A DNA stretch of 64,000 bases from Neelides folsomi (Eukaryota > Arthropoda > Collembola > Neelipleona > Neelidae), in contig JAQGBZ010000252.1 of the NCBI GenBank assembly GCA_034687125.1, positions 1 to 64,000 of the forward strand. Direction: 5' to 3'. The translations under genes and the position numbers were made by a program. The notes under the pieces were generated by a model. It saw only the letters and a program-made list of their open reading frames with translations. It ran no database searches and was not told the DNA's origin. Of the stretch, positions 38,146 through 57,656 are shown one piece after another; within the stretch, counting starts at the first letter, position 1, and every line of letters begins with the position of its first letter.

Positions 38146-40014
38146 TTAATCACAACTCCATTGAAGTCCAAACTTAAGCTTTCTTTTCGATTCTTCAGAA
38201 TCTCTAACAAACTTGCTTTGCTTGCTGCTATCATACAAGCCATTAACTGTAGCAATGTGGGCTGTGACAGCTTGTCCTGACTCTGGCTCATAAAGTGACA
38301 TGCTAAAAGGTTGATCAAATGTTAAATGGAAAATTCCATCAGAAGTGAGCCCCTTTGTTGGTTCTTTCACGGCCAAGTCCACCATTTCTCTAAATGTGTT
38401 ATTTCCATATTTAAAGTGAGTATCTCCCCATTCGATTTTTTCAAATCGTGCCAATCCGTCTGGATCTGGATGAGGACGCGGAGGAATTTTAAACGTTTTT
38501 GTTATCCCAGTTGCTAAATCTGGATACACTTTGGTTTGATTCCCAAAGTTGTCAACGAAGAATTCATCAGCGTATTCTCTCATGCTCGATATTTGATTAG
38601 CTATCAATAATCATCATTTAGAAATTTGAAAGTAAAGTAAAGTTAGCTATGCAAATCTTTCACCTGTTACAGTTGCAATAGTTAGACCAAATGTTGTAAT
38701 GTCGAATGCATGAGCTTGAACCAGTGGCTGAACAAAGTAAGGATTTCTTCTTCTAATTCTTTCTACAGAGAAAGCTTCACTCCCCAAAGCGTCATTTGCA
38801 TCAATTTGACAAACTTCAACTCCATACTGTATTAATAATAAATTCCAAATTATAACTATATTCAAATTTATATATAGTAGGAAGCGATGCTACAAAATTA
38901 TCCTACTTTATCATGATCAAAATGGCCAAATGATCTCAATGAGATTGCCGGAACTCTGACACGAATTTTTTGTCCTGGTGTTAAGTTGACTGGATTTTTA
39001 TTCAAATCTTGATATCTCGTTAATCTCAAGAACTTTTTACCTCCCTGAAAATTAATATTTATTACTTTTTTATGTTATTGCATTGATTGATTTAACTAAG
39101 GGTTAATTAAAGTGATTTCCAAACCTTAAGTGGAAGATAAACACCAAAAGCAGTTTTGTCTGTCAATTCAAAGTACCGGAAAGTTCCTTCGGTTTGAAGA
39201 AATCTCACTTTCTCTTCTCTTTCTGGACTTCCTTTTGGACCAATGAAGAAATAACCTTCACCTTTGTCTCTCCATCGACTTGCCCACTGGTTCTTATAGG
39301 CGAAAGTGTTGAGATATACTGCAGCCGTTGATTGGGAAATAACTGGACTTGGATGATCCCCTATTGTTATTGTTTAATATATTAATAGTTGGCAATTAAA
39401 ATCAAACAATTATGTACAATTGCAAAGAGATAATTAAAATATGTAAAATGCTCACATATTGGAATGAATTCAGGGATTTTTCCATAAGTTTGGTCAGAGA
39501 CGAGTGAGTTGATTTCTCGGATTGACGAAATGTCACTTGGCTTTGTTCCTTTAAAGTAATGATATTTTGTATTGAGCTTGATCATGTTGTTGGTAAGTCC
39601 AGTTCCGTTCCTTCTGGCTGTATATATTGTACTCGTATAGAAGAAACTTGGCTCCTGTACAAATTAAAACGATTAAAATGATTAGAGAAGTAGGAAGCAA
39701 ATAATCAAATTAAATGGTTTAAAAAGCAGCGTCGAACAAACCCTATTGAACTTTTCTATAAAATCAGATTGGGCATCGATGGTGTCGAGCCCAGCTTCGT
39801 AAACGGACGATCCATAAGGCGTCTTTGGAACAAACCAAATCTTCTCATTTTCAAGTGTTACGAGGACAAGTCCCATAATCGGATTTTCAATCGTCCAGCC
39901 GTTGTTTTCCTCCAGCGTGACCCGCTTGGAGACCCAGGTAGCCTCGAGGGTTGTCCCCGAAAGTAAGACGAGTATTACGAACACGTCCAACGAGGCCATA
40001 GTTGTTGCGAGCAA
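38146..40014 (-). CDS. Secreted protein of unknown family
   Basis: Six-exon minus-strand model: join(38146..38600, 38664..38826, 38907..39044, 39125..39360, 39456..39654, 39742..40014), 487 aa, or 482 aa from a second Met at 39999. The N-terminus is a signal peptide (SLDVFVILVLLSGTTLEA). The mature part is hydrophilic, without membrane segments, and has very few cysteines (VCQID, WSCD at the C-terminus). It has several Trp/Tyr-rich stretches (NQWASRWRDKGEGYFFIGPK, NPYFVQPLVQAHAFD) and possible N-glycosylation sites (NGT, NLT, NQT, NNT). All five junctions have good GT/AG sites and hold frame. I do not recognise the family. It lies on the same strand as, and next to, the protease homologue, but nothing shows that they work together. 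Confidence 0.75.
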
Positions 40015-40791
40015 TTTGTCTGCTCACACGACTTGTCTCGCAATGAGAGGGAAATGAAGAGAGGAAGTTGAGAACACGAGGAACGAGTTTTGTCCTAGTA
40101 GGTCACTGGACTATTCAATGTCAAGGACAAGTGGCTGCAAAAGCCAACAACCGGCTCGCCTCCTCTCTAATGCCAAATGTCAGTTGACAAACAAGGAAAC
40201 GACAGCTTCAGAGAGAAAATCTCTCTTCGCACTTTTGCTTTTTATTTTTTCACGAGCTTAAGCAGACGTTAAATGACACACATACTGATAATGCTCAAAT
40301 ATGCAAACCAACACAACTAATTTAATACCATGTATGAAGATTCACAAAAAAGTTCGTAAACCTACAATTCGTGTTTGGCCAATTTAAGATTCCTTGTGAC
40401 CAATGCTAATATGTTGTCGATGAAATAAGTTGCTCTTTATTCTTAAGACACAAAATGAGTAAGAAAAATATAAATTATATGATGTTTAAAAGTAGGGTAA
40501 GTAGGCTAATCGTAAGTAATTTTTTAAGGTGTGTTTATGCTATACTTTCATTAACCCGAATCTCTAAATAATCTATGCTAGAGTATGTTGTATGATTAGT
40601 GATGTGATTTGAGAATAGTGGGCAGTTTAGATATAAAGTTGTGTATATACATTAATAAATCAAAATTTTATTAAATTTATTAACTTTTCTTTACACATAA
40701 ACATTCATTAACATTAAAAATCGAAAGTAAAGAACTCAAGTCATTTAAAAAATTAACATTATATAAATTATCTACATAAAACTAAATAATT
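40015..40791. other. Spacer before SNRNP200 3' end
   Basis: It contains the promoter side of the secreted-protein gene and the 3' UTR of the Brr2 gene. No exon is recognised. Confidence 0.4.
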
Positions 40792-43700
40792 TTATTCGGA
40801 ATCCGAGGACTCGGCAGCTCTCTTGCCAGAACTTCGTACGTTGATGGAAAACTTGTACTCTTGATCGCATCCCATGTAAGCATCACTCATGAAGTAAAGA
40901 GTGTAGGTGTGATCACCTGAAAATGATTAATTAATTAGATTGCATTTTGAATACAGCCAAAGCATAAACAATATGTATAAAACACTAAATTCAAATTTAA
41001 ATTTAAAAATTAATTTACCAGGGCTAGGAGCAATAAAGTCAAGCTTGATTTTAGCCTTTTGCTGCAAAGTGAGACGTTTGATCGAAAGTAGTGAATTGCT
41101 CTTTGGATCTCCAATTACAACCCACCATCCTTCTTCTCGTTTCTAAATTAAAACAAACAATCAAAAATCGTTTAAAATAAAATATTTGAGCGAATTATGA
41201 GATTGTGTGATGAACATTTATTCATGAATATTCTTTAATTTTTCTATCTTATACCTGAGGATAGAAGGGGGCAATTACTGGCCCAGTAACTTCATCTTCT
41301 CTTTCAAGTTGAACATTTACGTAAACTGAAGATCCAGAACGAATTTTGTCTTTATTTTCAACTTCATAATGAAGTTCAATGTTGGGATACCGATTGCAAA
41401 AACGAGCGACTTCACTCATTTGAGTTGATGATAAACCCTCTAAGATATCATTACGCTCTTCGTCCTCAAGTTCCATCAGTTCAAAAACTGACTCAATTTT
41501 CTATAAAAAAATACACACGATTGTTAAATGTAATCAAAATTCCAGATTAATCATAAATTATCTAAAAAAGATATTGACTAAGAAAACAAATTAAAAATAT
41601 AAATTGAAATTACCTTATCGGTACACTTTTTGATGATTTCAGTGCCAAAATGTGGGATTTGCTTAAGATATGAATCTTTAGCCCACATAGCCTGAGTCAC
41701 CATTTGTGCAAGTTCCATTGAAGCAACTGCAGGACTCAGCCAACCATTAGAACTCAAAACGTCAACACATGCTTGAATCAACCGAATGGCCTATTAAATA
41801 AAAAAATATCCATCGTTAATAACCTTTCAATTAATAAAACAATACATAGATAACACATGGTCAGCAATATTTTACCTTTGAAAGAACAGCTTCAGTATCT
41901 TGTTGTAATTCAGCAGAGAGTTGAATTCTACAAAGATGGGCTTGAAGAAGAATATTCGCTTTCACATTCGGATCAGTGAATTTAATCTGAGCAGATGTTG
42001 AAGAAGGTTTATTTGGGAGCTTTGTAGCTAACGCAGAAAGAACATGATCTTCATGATGACGAATTGGAAGAGATGAATATTCAAAAGACGAGCTGACAAT
42101 GTCCAAAAGTCCTCGAAGTTTAGTCTTTGCAGTTAAAGACATTGAGAAAAGTTCTAGAAAAAAATTCACAAATTACAATATTACAAATGGTAATTCACGA
42201 TTACTAAAATTCATAATTTATTTAATATATAATGAAAATTAATGACAATCTTACCAATTGTTGTATAATTGATGTAATAGTAAGCAGCAATCATTCCAAG
42301 ATTCAAAGGACTAGTGTCCATATCATCTTCAATTGAAACACATTTAGACGTTTCGAGGTCATTAAGAGTATTTTCCACAAGTTCAGAAAGATGGTCAGAA
42401 AGATGTCGATGGGTGACTCCTTGAAGATTGTAATAATTCGGATTCTGGGTCATACGACGATACAAAAATGTCCAAGTGAGATAATCAACAGTATCCTGCT
42501 TATTCTCAATGGTCTTCGTCACAATTTCCGCATTAAAATGATCATGCAAGCAATGATCAAGATGGCTTTCGACCGGCAAAGGCTCATGAAGGAATTTCTT
42601 GAAAAACTCCTTTTTAGAAGATTGGCACATGAGGACACATTTAGCCTCATCGTCTTCAAGCCCTCGTCCAGCTCGCCCAACCATTCGAAGAACATCAGTA
42701 ACTGCATAATCTTCATATGCATGAACTTTCCCATTGTACACCTCTGTGTCCATAATGATGACAAGGTGTCCATGGAGGGGAATACTCCAAGCAACACTCC
42801 TTGTCGCAACAACAATTTGAATAGCTCCAGATCGGAATAAACTACTCACAATGTGACGATCCGTTGGAGTACTTCCTTCATGAATATAACCGACTCCTTG
42901 GCCAACAGTTTCTCTCAATGTAGGATCTTCAACTTTTTCAAAAACAGAAACAAGCTCAGCTTTTTCCACTAAAAGGAATCGATCTTCTTTTTCTTCAGCC
43001 TTCGCATATGTGATGAGTTCAAATGCAGTTAATTTCGCTTGCTTCCTTGTAGGAACAAATATGATTGCAGGTTTGTCTGGACTCAATTTGACCACAGCAT
43101 TGTACACGGGCTTTGACATTGCAGCCAAACGACTTGCATTGTGACTGATGTTGTGTCCCTGAATATGCAATTCAAGTGGAACTGGACGAACAGAAGGATG
43201 GAAATTAAAGGTGTGGGTTGGAGGACATCCAAGCCATTGGCTGATGTCACGGGCATTTGACAATGAAGTCGAAAGGGCAACGATCCGAATTGGTCTTTCT
43301 GTTTGACTCGCAATGTATCGCATTCTGGAACAAATGATTTCAACCACTGGACCTTCTTCACCTCCAAGTAATTGCAAATCATCAATGATGAATAAGTTCA
43401 CACTTTGTACATTTTTCCTCTGCTTCCATCTTCGTGATAACACGTCCCATTTCTCAGGTGTGCTAATAATCACATTACCTTTGGCCAATAACTTCAAATC
43501 TGTTCCAGTTTCACCAGTAAGTAAAATGACCTTTTTTCCAAGCTTTGCAAACTTATCGCTCCATTCTGCATACATAATTTCAGCAAGTTCATCTTTGGGT
43601 GTAATATAAACACAATGATCTCCAGCTCCTTCTTTCCTTCCTACAGTGTTGAACATTCTGAGAATTGCAAATTCTCCAATGAGTGTTTTTCCTGATCCAG

Positions 43701-46700
43701 GCGGAGCTCCAATAAAAATGTTGTCATCCGAATTGTATACAGCATTGAACACTTGAGTTTGAATCGGGTTAAATTGGATCATTTCTTTGTAAAGAGATTC
43801 GAAACTTGCGTTTCTGAGAGCAGAAATAGGAAGAGGTTGCAAATCGAGGAGTTCAGTTGGTGGAGGATTCTTTTCAGGTAAAATGAGATGTCTGAAGGAT
43901 ACAGGAAGAATTGTTTCAGATCCCAGCCATCGATCAGCTACAACACGAATGAAATACTGTGGAGGCAAAGGCTCAAAGATTGGGACATAAAATTTAACAA
44001 CGTGTTCTTCAGTTTTGAATCTTTGCTTGAGAACAAAATGCTCATTGTGAAGAATGACTTCAGAATCAACGTCTTCCACAATAATCCAAAATGCTACAGA
44101 TGTTCCGTGGATTTTCTCGTCCCATTCAAAGTCAGGGGTGATGACGAGTTCAACTTTCAAAGTTGATCGGGTCACTGGTTGAATGGTGCAAGAAAGGTCA
44201 ACTTTCGGAAGTGAATGAATAAACTTATGAATCGTCTTTCCAAGTTTTGGCATTCGAATCAATTCACCCAACTCGAGGGGGTTGAGGTCGAAAAGTCGAT
44301 CGAAAGTAAGACTTTTCTTTTCGATTTTCTTCACAACTTCCTCAGGGATCTTTTTAAATTGCCTAAGTGGGCACATGCTTTGCCACATTCGTTTGTCAAT
44401 CATTTTTGCAAGAGCAAGACATTTGTCAGCTAATTGGGCCCAACCACGAGTCAATACAATTTCGAAAATAGCTCTGATAAGTCTTCCAGCGCTCTGAGTC
44501 ACATAAACCATATCAGCCATGAGAGCAAATCCTTCCAATTTCAATTGTGATACGTAGGCTTGAAGGAGAATTGAAATCTTAGCAGATGTTTCTTCAACGC
44601 TTTCTTTGATTGGAATTGGAACCCTTTCCATGAGTTTCTGAAGTTCCAATTTTTCTTCCTCACGAACTCCAACATTTTTAAATTCCCCAGAAAGTGAAAA
44701 TACTCTCAAAAGCTCAATTTCACTCAAGTGAGGTTTCAAAAGTTGATTGTATGTTTGAATCTGAAAATATAAAGTACAATTTAAGAAACACATAAATCAA
44801 AGTGAAAGTGATAAATCTAATTGATAAAAATGATTTAATTTTAATTTAACATAAAATTAAAAATTACCGTTTCGGAAGTAATGTAGTAATGAGAAGCAAT
44901 TCGACCAAGTTCAGTAGATTGAAATGCTCCAGACGTTCGATCATAACGAAGAAGGCCACATTTATCAAGTTTCATAGCAGCAGTGTGGACCAAATTGGCT
45001 CTGTGACCGGTCAAAATATCATCATCATCTTCAATGACTCCATACAAAGACGGAGCTCGAAGACATCTGACATACAAGTAAGTGTATCCCAACCATTCCA
45101 CTGCATCCTTCACATTCTGCACATTTCCGCTCACAATCTCAGCATTCAAAAGATCCGGAAGTTTCCCAACCATTTGACTTTCAATAGGAAGTTGTACATT
45201 GAGAAGTGAAAGATAATATCGAAGCTCTTGATGGTTTGTAATTAAAATACCCTCTCCTTTAGTATCGTATTGTGGACGTCCAGCACGACCCAACATTTGA
45301 AGAACATCGAGTGCACCGAGTTCAACCCAACGTCCCTTTTCAGGATTATAAACTTGGGTCCCTTTGATGATTACAGTATGAGCAGGGAGATTGACACCCC
45401 ATGCAAGAGTTGCAGTTGATACAAGGACTTGAACGTGGCGATCGGCGAATAAATCCTCTACAAGTGTTCTGTCCACACGAGTCATTCCAGCATGATGGAT
45501 GGCAAATCCATAAGGAAGGAGATCTTTAAGTTCACTGTTTTTCACTTCCTCAGCTTCTTTTCGAAGGACTTCCATAGATGCACTTCCTTCACGAAGAAAT
45601 TGCCCAAGAGTGTCCTTTTCCAAACACATGTCTCGAAGTGCACGAGCGCTCTTACCAGTTTCTTTTCTCGAATGCACAAAAATTAGAACTTGATTCTTTC
45701 CTGCATGTTCCATCACCTATAAATATAAAAAATAAATTTTAATTTAATGTATTCTTTAAATTTTTTTAAAATAATAATTAATAAACTGAATCAATACTAT
45801 TGATTTTTACCTTTTCATAAACAATTTCATTTGTAAGTTGGAATCTCTTGAGAGCTTTCTTCTCCGTAACTCCAATAAACTGTTGTTCAAGTGGAACAGG
45901 TCTGAAGGAATTGTCAAAGTAAAAAAGACCCGTTTTGAGATCAACTCGCAAAAATGCAGCAACATCAATGTAATTAGGAAGCGTTGCAGAAAGACCGACA
46001 ATTCGGACCTCTCCTTCCTTTACAAGCGGTCCAACACGAGCAACCAGGGCTTCAAGTACAGGACCACGTTCGTCGTGAAGTAGATGAACTTCATCAATAA
46101 TCATAAGTCGAACAAAGGATGTCAAACTTCGGTTCTCTTTTCTGGTAACAACATCCCATTTTTCAGGAGTGCAGACAATGATTTGAGTTCGGTTCAATTG
46201 CTCTCGAGTCGTTTGTGAATCTCCAGTCAACTCCGACACAACGAGTTTATATGAAGCCAATCTCTGTAATTAAATTATATAAAATTAAATAAATTTTGTC
46301 AGATCGAATAATCCTCTTATTCAATTATGGATTTTGTTAATAAAAGTTCACCTTTGAAAAGCTCCCAACCATCTCTTGTACAAGAGATCTCATCGGAGCA
46401 ATGTAGATGATTTTAAATTCGTCAACATTGATGGTTCCATCAGGATTCACATGTTTACCGATTTCTCTCATCATGGCCAATAGTGCTACATTGGTTTTAC
46501 CAGCTCCCTAAATTACAAATTAGATTTTAGTTAGATAATTTACAATTTTTAAAAACAATTAAGTTAAAATATATCATATCAATTATTTTTCTTACGGTAG
46601 GAGCACAAACAAGTAAATTTTCATCTCGATTGAGTGCTGCATCATGAAGTCTGGATTGAATTCTGTTAAGACTTTTAAATCCTTCGAACGCTCCCTGACA

Positions 46701-48784
46701 ATAAAGTGGCAATCGATCGATACCAATGAGACTTTCATTAGGTCCATATGGTTTTGGTTTAAGAGCTGGAACGTGAACTTCTTCATAACCTTAAATTAGA
46801 AAAAAGGTGATTACATAATGTCTACTACTCGAAACAATTATTTATAGATAAATGGTTTAAAATACATTTAAATGTGGAAAGAAAGAATTAAAAATTTAAA
46901 TTAATTAAAGAATTAATTTTTCTTTCTTTTCGAATTACTTTTGTCCAGTGCGAACCTATACCGAGATATTCCTCGATAAGGATTAGTCTGGACCAAATTA
47001 AATAAAAATGCACATTAATCGATGAAATGAAAATACCTTTCTTTGCTTTACGAAAAGATCCATCAGGGAGTGAACATTTGTCATTGGACATATGATGAGA
47101 ACCAGCAGTAAAAGTCAGCAATTCAAGATCAAGAAGTTTTCTTGCTCCTGGCACTTGACCAGCGAGGTTTGCTTGATTCAAACCTCCCTTTGCCTCTCTT
47201 GATGAAGACATCGAAGCTTTCCCAGTTTCTTCTATTGAGCTTCCACCGTCAATCTGAGCAAGGATACGAGATAGTTCAGGATCAGCCTTCATTTTCTCTC
47301 GTAGGAAGATTTTCTCCTTTTCTGTTTGAGCCGATTCAAGAAGTGTGCAGTACAGAACTGTTAAAAAAATGCGTAACATACATTAGTTAAACTCATATAA
47401 TATTTTTTATCCAAGCGAGTAAAATACTACTCTGTTTTAAATTAACTTTAAAAACCGAATGAATTAAAAACAAAAAAAAAATATGAAAAGTAAATCATTT
47501 CCTACTCATATTTCGATGTTTCTTCAGAATCTTAATAAAGTCAAAGCAATCAACTCCGAGAAGAAGAACAAGTCTGTTTTCAAAATCACGATCATCTTGT
47601 GCATTCTGAAGAATGTCAAGAACGTCTTTAGCCCTTGACTGACTTGTGATGGCATCCTTGTAATATTTTGATAATTTCCGCTTAATCCAATAAGCATCAA
47701 TATCAAGAGGGTGAAGAGCCTTTTCCTTCTTTGATTTTGAATCCATATCTATAAGCTATAAATGTCAAAATATTAGAAACTTTATCCCATTTGTCATTTT
47801 TATAAAATATAAAATAGTTATGTAAGTTATTTTTAAATTATAGTTTTAATAAAATATATATTTTTACATTTTGGGCTTGAATAGCTGAAGAGCCTTTTGC
47901 TTCCTCTCCTTCAGCATCATCTTCATCGTCGTCATCTTTCACTTCTCCATACACATCCTCATCGTCTTCCTCTTCAGACTCCTCAAATTGAACATTGATC
48001 CCATAAGTTTCATCAATGTTTTCGTCTTGTCCCGTTGTCTGAGGTGCTTTAGTTTGAAAATCTGAGATCTTCTTTCCCAAATTAACCAAAAGGGCAAATC
48101 TTTCGTCTGCAAGAGGTCCAAGCAACATTTCTGTATCCTTCTTCCTCTCTTTGTCCTTCATCCGGTCATTTTTAAGAACAGAGAGAATCTCGTCAGCAGC
48201 TCCACAAAGAACATCCCTCGGTTGATCTCCAATAGCCACTTGGATGAAATTGAGAAGGATCTCATATGTTTGCCGAGTTTCTTGAGTTTTCGGCCTGTAG
48301 AGAATTGCTCCACCACCTCCGACATCTCCAGCAATCAACTCATCATCCCATAAAGAACTTCCCTTACTGCTGTAAACCGAACTTGTGGCTTCGTTCCTCT
48401 TTTGACGTTTCACTTTCTTCTCTTCGGCTCGAATCGGTTTTGTTTTTTCCGACCTGTCTCCCATCCGTGTTCCTAGGAGTTTTCCCGAAAGGGTCATGAC
48501 TTCCCCGGTCGCATCATCTCTCCTCCTCGCCTCAATAAGCCGAACATCGGCTTGCAAAACCAAGTTGGAATTCTATTTAAACATCAACAAAAAATTACTA
48601 ACATTTTCTTATTTTTTACATTATAACATCAGAATATATTTTATCATTGTTCTGTACCTTTATATAAATATCATAGCTTTGAATAAATAAATAATAAATG
48701 ACTTTACATTATAATAATCATTTGTAATAAAAATCTTACGGCTTTGTATTCATATTGTTGGTTTCTCGCCGAGTCTTCCGCCAT
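40792..48784 (-). CDS. SNRNP200: Brr2/SNRNP200, U5 snRNP 200-kDa RNA helicase
   Basis: Complete 14-exon minus-strand model: join(40792..40916, 41019..41142, 41255..41500, 41614..41790, 41876..42153, 42255..44760, 44868..45716, 45811..46263, 46352..46507, 46596..46789, 47037..47357, 47506..47755, 47868..48572, 48740..48784), 2142 aa, near the human length. It begins [18 protein letters not shown]. Brr2 is the Ski2-like helicase that unwinds U4/U6 snRNA to activate the spliceosome. The N-terminal cassette has APTGAGKT (K509), DEVH (614-617), SATLPNY and [11 protein letters not shown], all intact. A Sec63 unit follows. The C-terminal cassette has GAPPGSGKT (K1349), but its motif II reads DDLQ (1451-1454), so it is probably a non-hydrolysing scaffold, as in known Brr2. 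The second Sec63 unit ends [18 protein letters not shown] with an acidic tail. The start of the exon at 47755 is the least certain junction. Confidence 0.97.
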
Positions 48785-50369
48785 GGCTCAACGCTCCGCT
48801 CCTCGACTGAAACGCAGAAAAGAATAAAACGGAAATTTGAAGTTTACGCACTTACAGCTCGGCCCTTGGCACGAAACGACCAAACTCTTCTTGACAAATT
48901 GAAAAGACACGTTATAGTTGTCAAATTAATTAAATATCGAGGTGGAATTGGAAGTTGTCGAAGAATCGGGTCGAAATTGAGATGCCGACTATTTGATACT
49001 TCCGCGGGTGGACGCAAGCGAAAGTCGATAGGTGGCAAAAGGAGTTTTTCTCCAACCAAATTCAATTTCTCTCCTCTTTTATTTCCATCAAATTCCCATT
49101 CAATATTCAACTCATTCGTAAAATTGATCACTGCGGGGAAAAGTGTTGGGGAAAAAATACCCGCCGGGTAGGGGAATCCCTTGACCCTTTGACATCAAAA
49201 AGACATTTGCCCATTGAACACTAATATGTGAAAACGACAATGAAAGACGGCATAAAAGGTTAAGTGACGTGTTTAATTAAGTCTCCAATCCAGTATGCAT
49301 AATATGCAGTATTGTGTGGAAGAGACATAAGAGTATCACTCTAGCATATTAGATTTTTCGTCTAATCAGCGAGGTTTCGACATATTGTTGGAGTTTCCAG
49401 TGTCTTCCAAGTATTGGAACAAATTATAAAATCGTTAACTGTTTTTAAATAAATAATAAGTTATAAGAAATAGCTGACTCAATTCTCGATCAATAATTTT
49501 GTAAAATAGGTTGCTTGTAATCGAATACTCTTACTTTCTTCATTTCATTGTTTTAATTTGTCTTTTATATTGTGACTTATTGTTAGTTATCGTATTGGAT
49601 TACATATCGTAAAACCCACTGTCCCCGTAAAATATTAAAAATATAAATCTATTATTGAAGACTCTTGACTGTCTCGAGGTTAAGAAAAAAGCATTGGTAA
49701 ACAAAAATGGGTTTATCATTATGCTACAACTGTTGAAGTATTTTAATTACTCTTCAAAAATGAGACTTTTTGTCATTTTAATCTATTTTCATGACCCAAT
49801 TAAAATGTGAATAGAAAGGTACAAAGTTTTTAATTAACCATAAAGGGAAGAAAACAACAGAAAGTTAACCTAATAAAGTAACTTATTAAATAAGCTCATT
49901 GAACAGTACATTGTTTCTAGATTTAAAACTAAAAGTAATACATAGAGTACTTAATTGCGTTTATCTGTTATGTTACTTAAATGAACGTTATACAAGTTGT
50001 AAGTTATTAAGTAAATAAGTTGAAAAGCCAAAGTATTCGTAAATACATAGTATTAAAAGTTGAATCTGACATAAAAATTAAGGTCTATGCAAATTACAAT
50101 TTAGCCAAAATCATCATTATCTAGATCTTCTATTGATTTTGATAATTCTATTGAGTTTATCTTGAAAGTTTTACATGAGATTTTCCATTGATAGACAAAA
50201 TATCCCATTTTTGCAGAGAATGTATAGAATTGAGCACAAGTAAATGTAAAATAGCTTGGTTTCAGGAGTCTTGTTCATTTTAATAAAATCTCCATACATT
50301 TTAAAGTACTCCATCGAAGACATAAGCTTTGTTGGAGAGCAATTAACATCGGAGAAATAAGAAAACAAA
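48785..50369. promoter_or_regulatory. Divergent region between SNRNP200 and the mannosidase gene
   Basis: A 1.6-kb gap between opposite-facing start codons (48784 minus, 50370 plus). The part next to SNRNP200 (to about 49170) is less AT-rich and has an open frame on each strand without family similarity. The rest is AT-rich. It probably holds both promoters. Confidence 0.4.
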
Positions 50370-56529
<6,160 letters not shown>

Positions 56530-57656
56530 TAGCAATAAATTTAGGGACTGCGAGGAAGAACTGATATAATAGGAAACTGCCGAGTTGCAGGTCAACCCAC
56601 CCGCATTGCTAATTAAGCCTTACCACAATGGAAGCTGTGATAATAATTTACGCCTAGCGTTAATTAAGTTCCTCCAAATTTTAATGCTTCCATCCCATGA
56701 AAATTGGATTATTAACGTAGAGGTGTCCCCCCAATTAATTGATCCTACATAATATCGTCCTTTTCCCTTGCTCTCAAGTGGACTTGTCACTAATGGCCTT
56801 ATTAAGAGCGAAGAATAATGTGTAGGTATTTAAGAGGCTGCGAAGTCATGTACCTAATTTTTAAAAATCCGAACAGCGGATTTAATTATTTTTTTGTCCT
56901 AAATTCACTTTAATTTTGGGTTGTGTATTTCAACCATGTTGATTTATTTTTTGGTTAACATTAAGTTAATTTGTTACTGAGAATATTGCCATTTGCCATT
57001 AATGACTAAAGAAAGTACATTACATATTATTGCACATAAATATTTTATATTTAAGTTAAATGATGTTTATAATATGGAATTATGCTGAAATGATGCCAGT
57101 CAATATTTTTAATTTTGTTATTTTAGTTTATTGTAATTAAATCCTAATTTAATTTACGGTTATAATATATTATTTATACAACTACCTTGATTAACAGTGC
57201 ATGTGGAATGCAAATGGATGAGATATCTAACCAATTGTTGAATTTAAATTGTTTAACATTAATATCCAATTTTAATCCTATAATTATAACCATGTATCGT
57301 CTGTAGTTAGAAAATTTTCAACGTTTCAACGAATTAGGTAATAATGATGATCGTGAGATAAAAAAGAGCGAATGTTCTAACTAAAATACATTATATGGTG
57401 TAATTTGTGTAATTATTAAATTTTAAATAATTTACATTCCTGTGCTGCTGAATGAATCTTTCGTATTAATATTGGAATAATGTCATACAAGAAAGATAAT
57501 TAATAAAAAGCATATCAAAACAATTGCATTGTTTTTATTACATCATAATAAATAACATTTGATACAAAACACTAATCAAATCTTAATGTAAACTATAGAG
57601 CAATGAACTTTTATATTTGATTGACCTAGTTATATTTAAAAGTTTAATTACTAAAA
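56530..57656. other. Convergent 3' region between the mannosidase gene and PTCD3
   Basis: AT-rich with no gene. The two genes point toward each other here, so it holds both 3' UTRs. Confidence 0.5.

Noticed and set aside
42391-44497. Several plus-strand open frames across the large Brr2 exon
   Set aside because: Antisense shadows of a strongly conserved minus-strand coding exon.
48755-49171. 138-codon plus-strand open frame upstream of SNRNP200
   Set aside because: It overlaps the SNRNP200 first exon antisense, is basic and featureless, and has no similarity I recognise.
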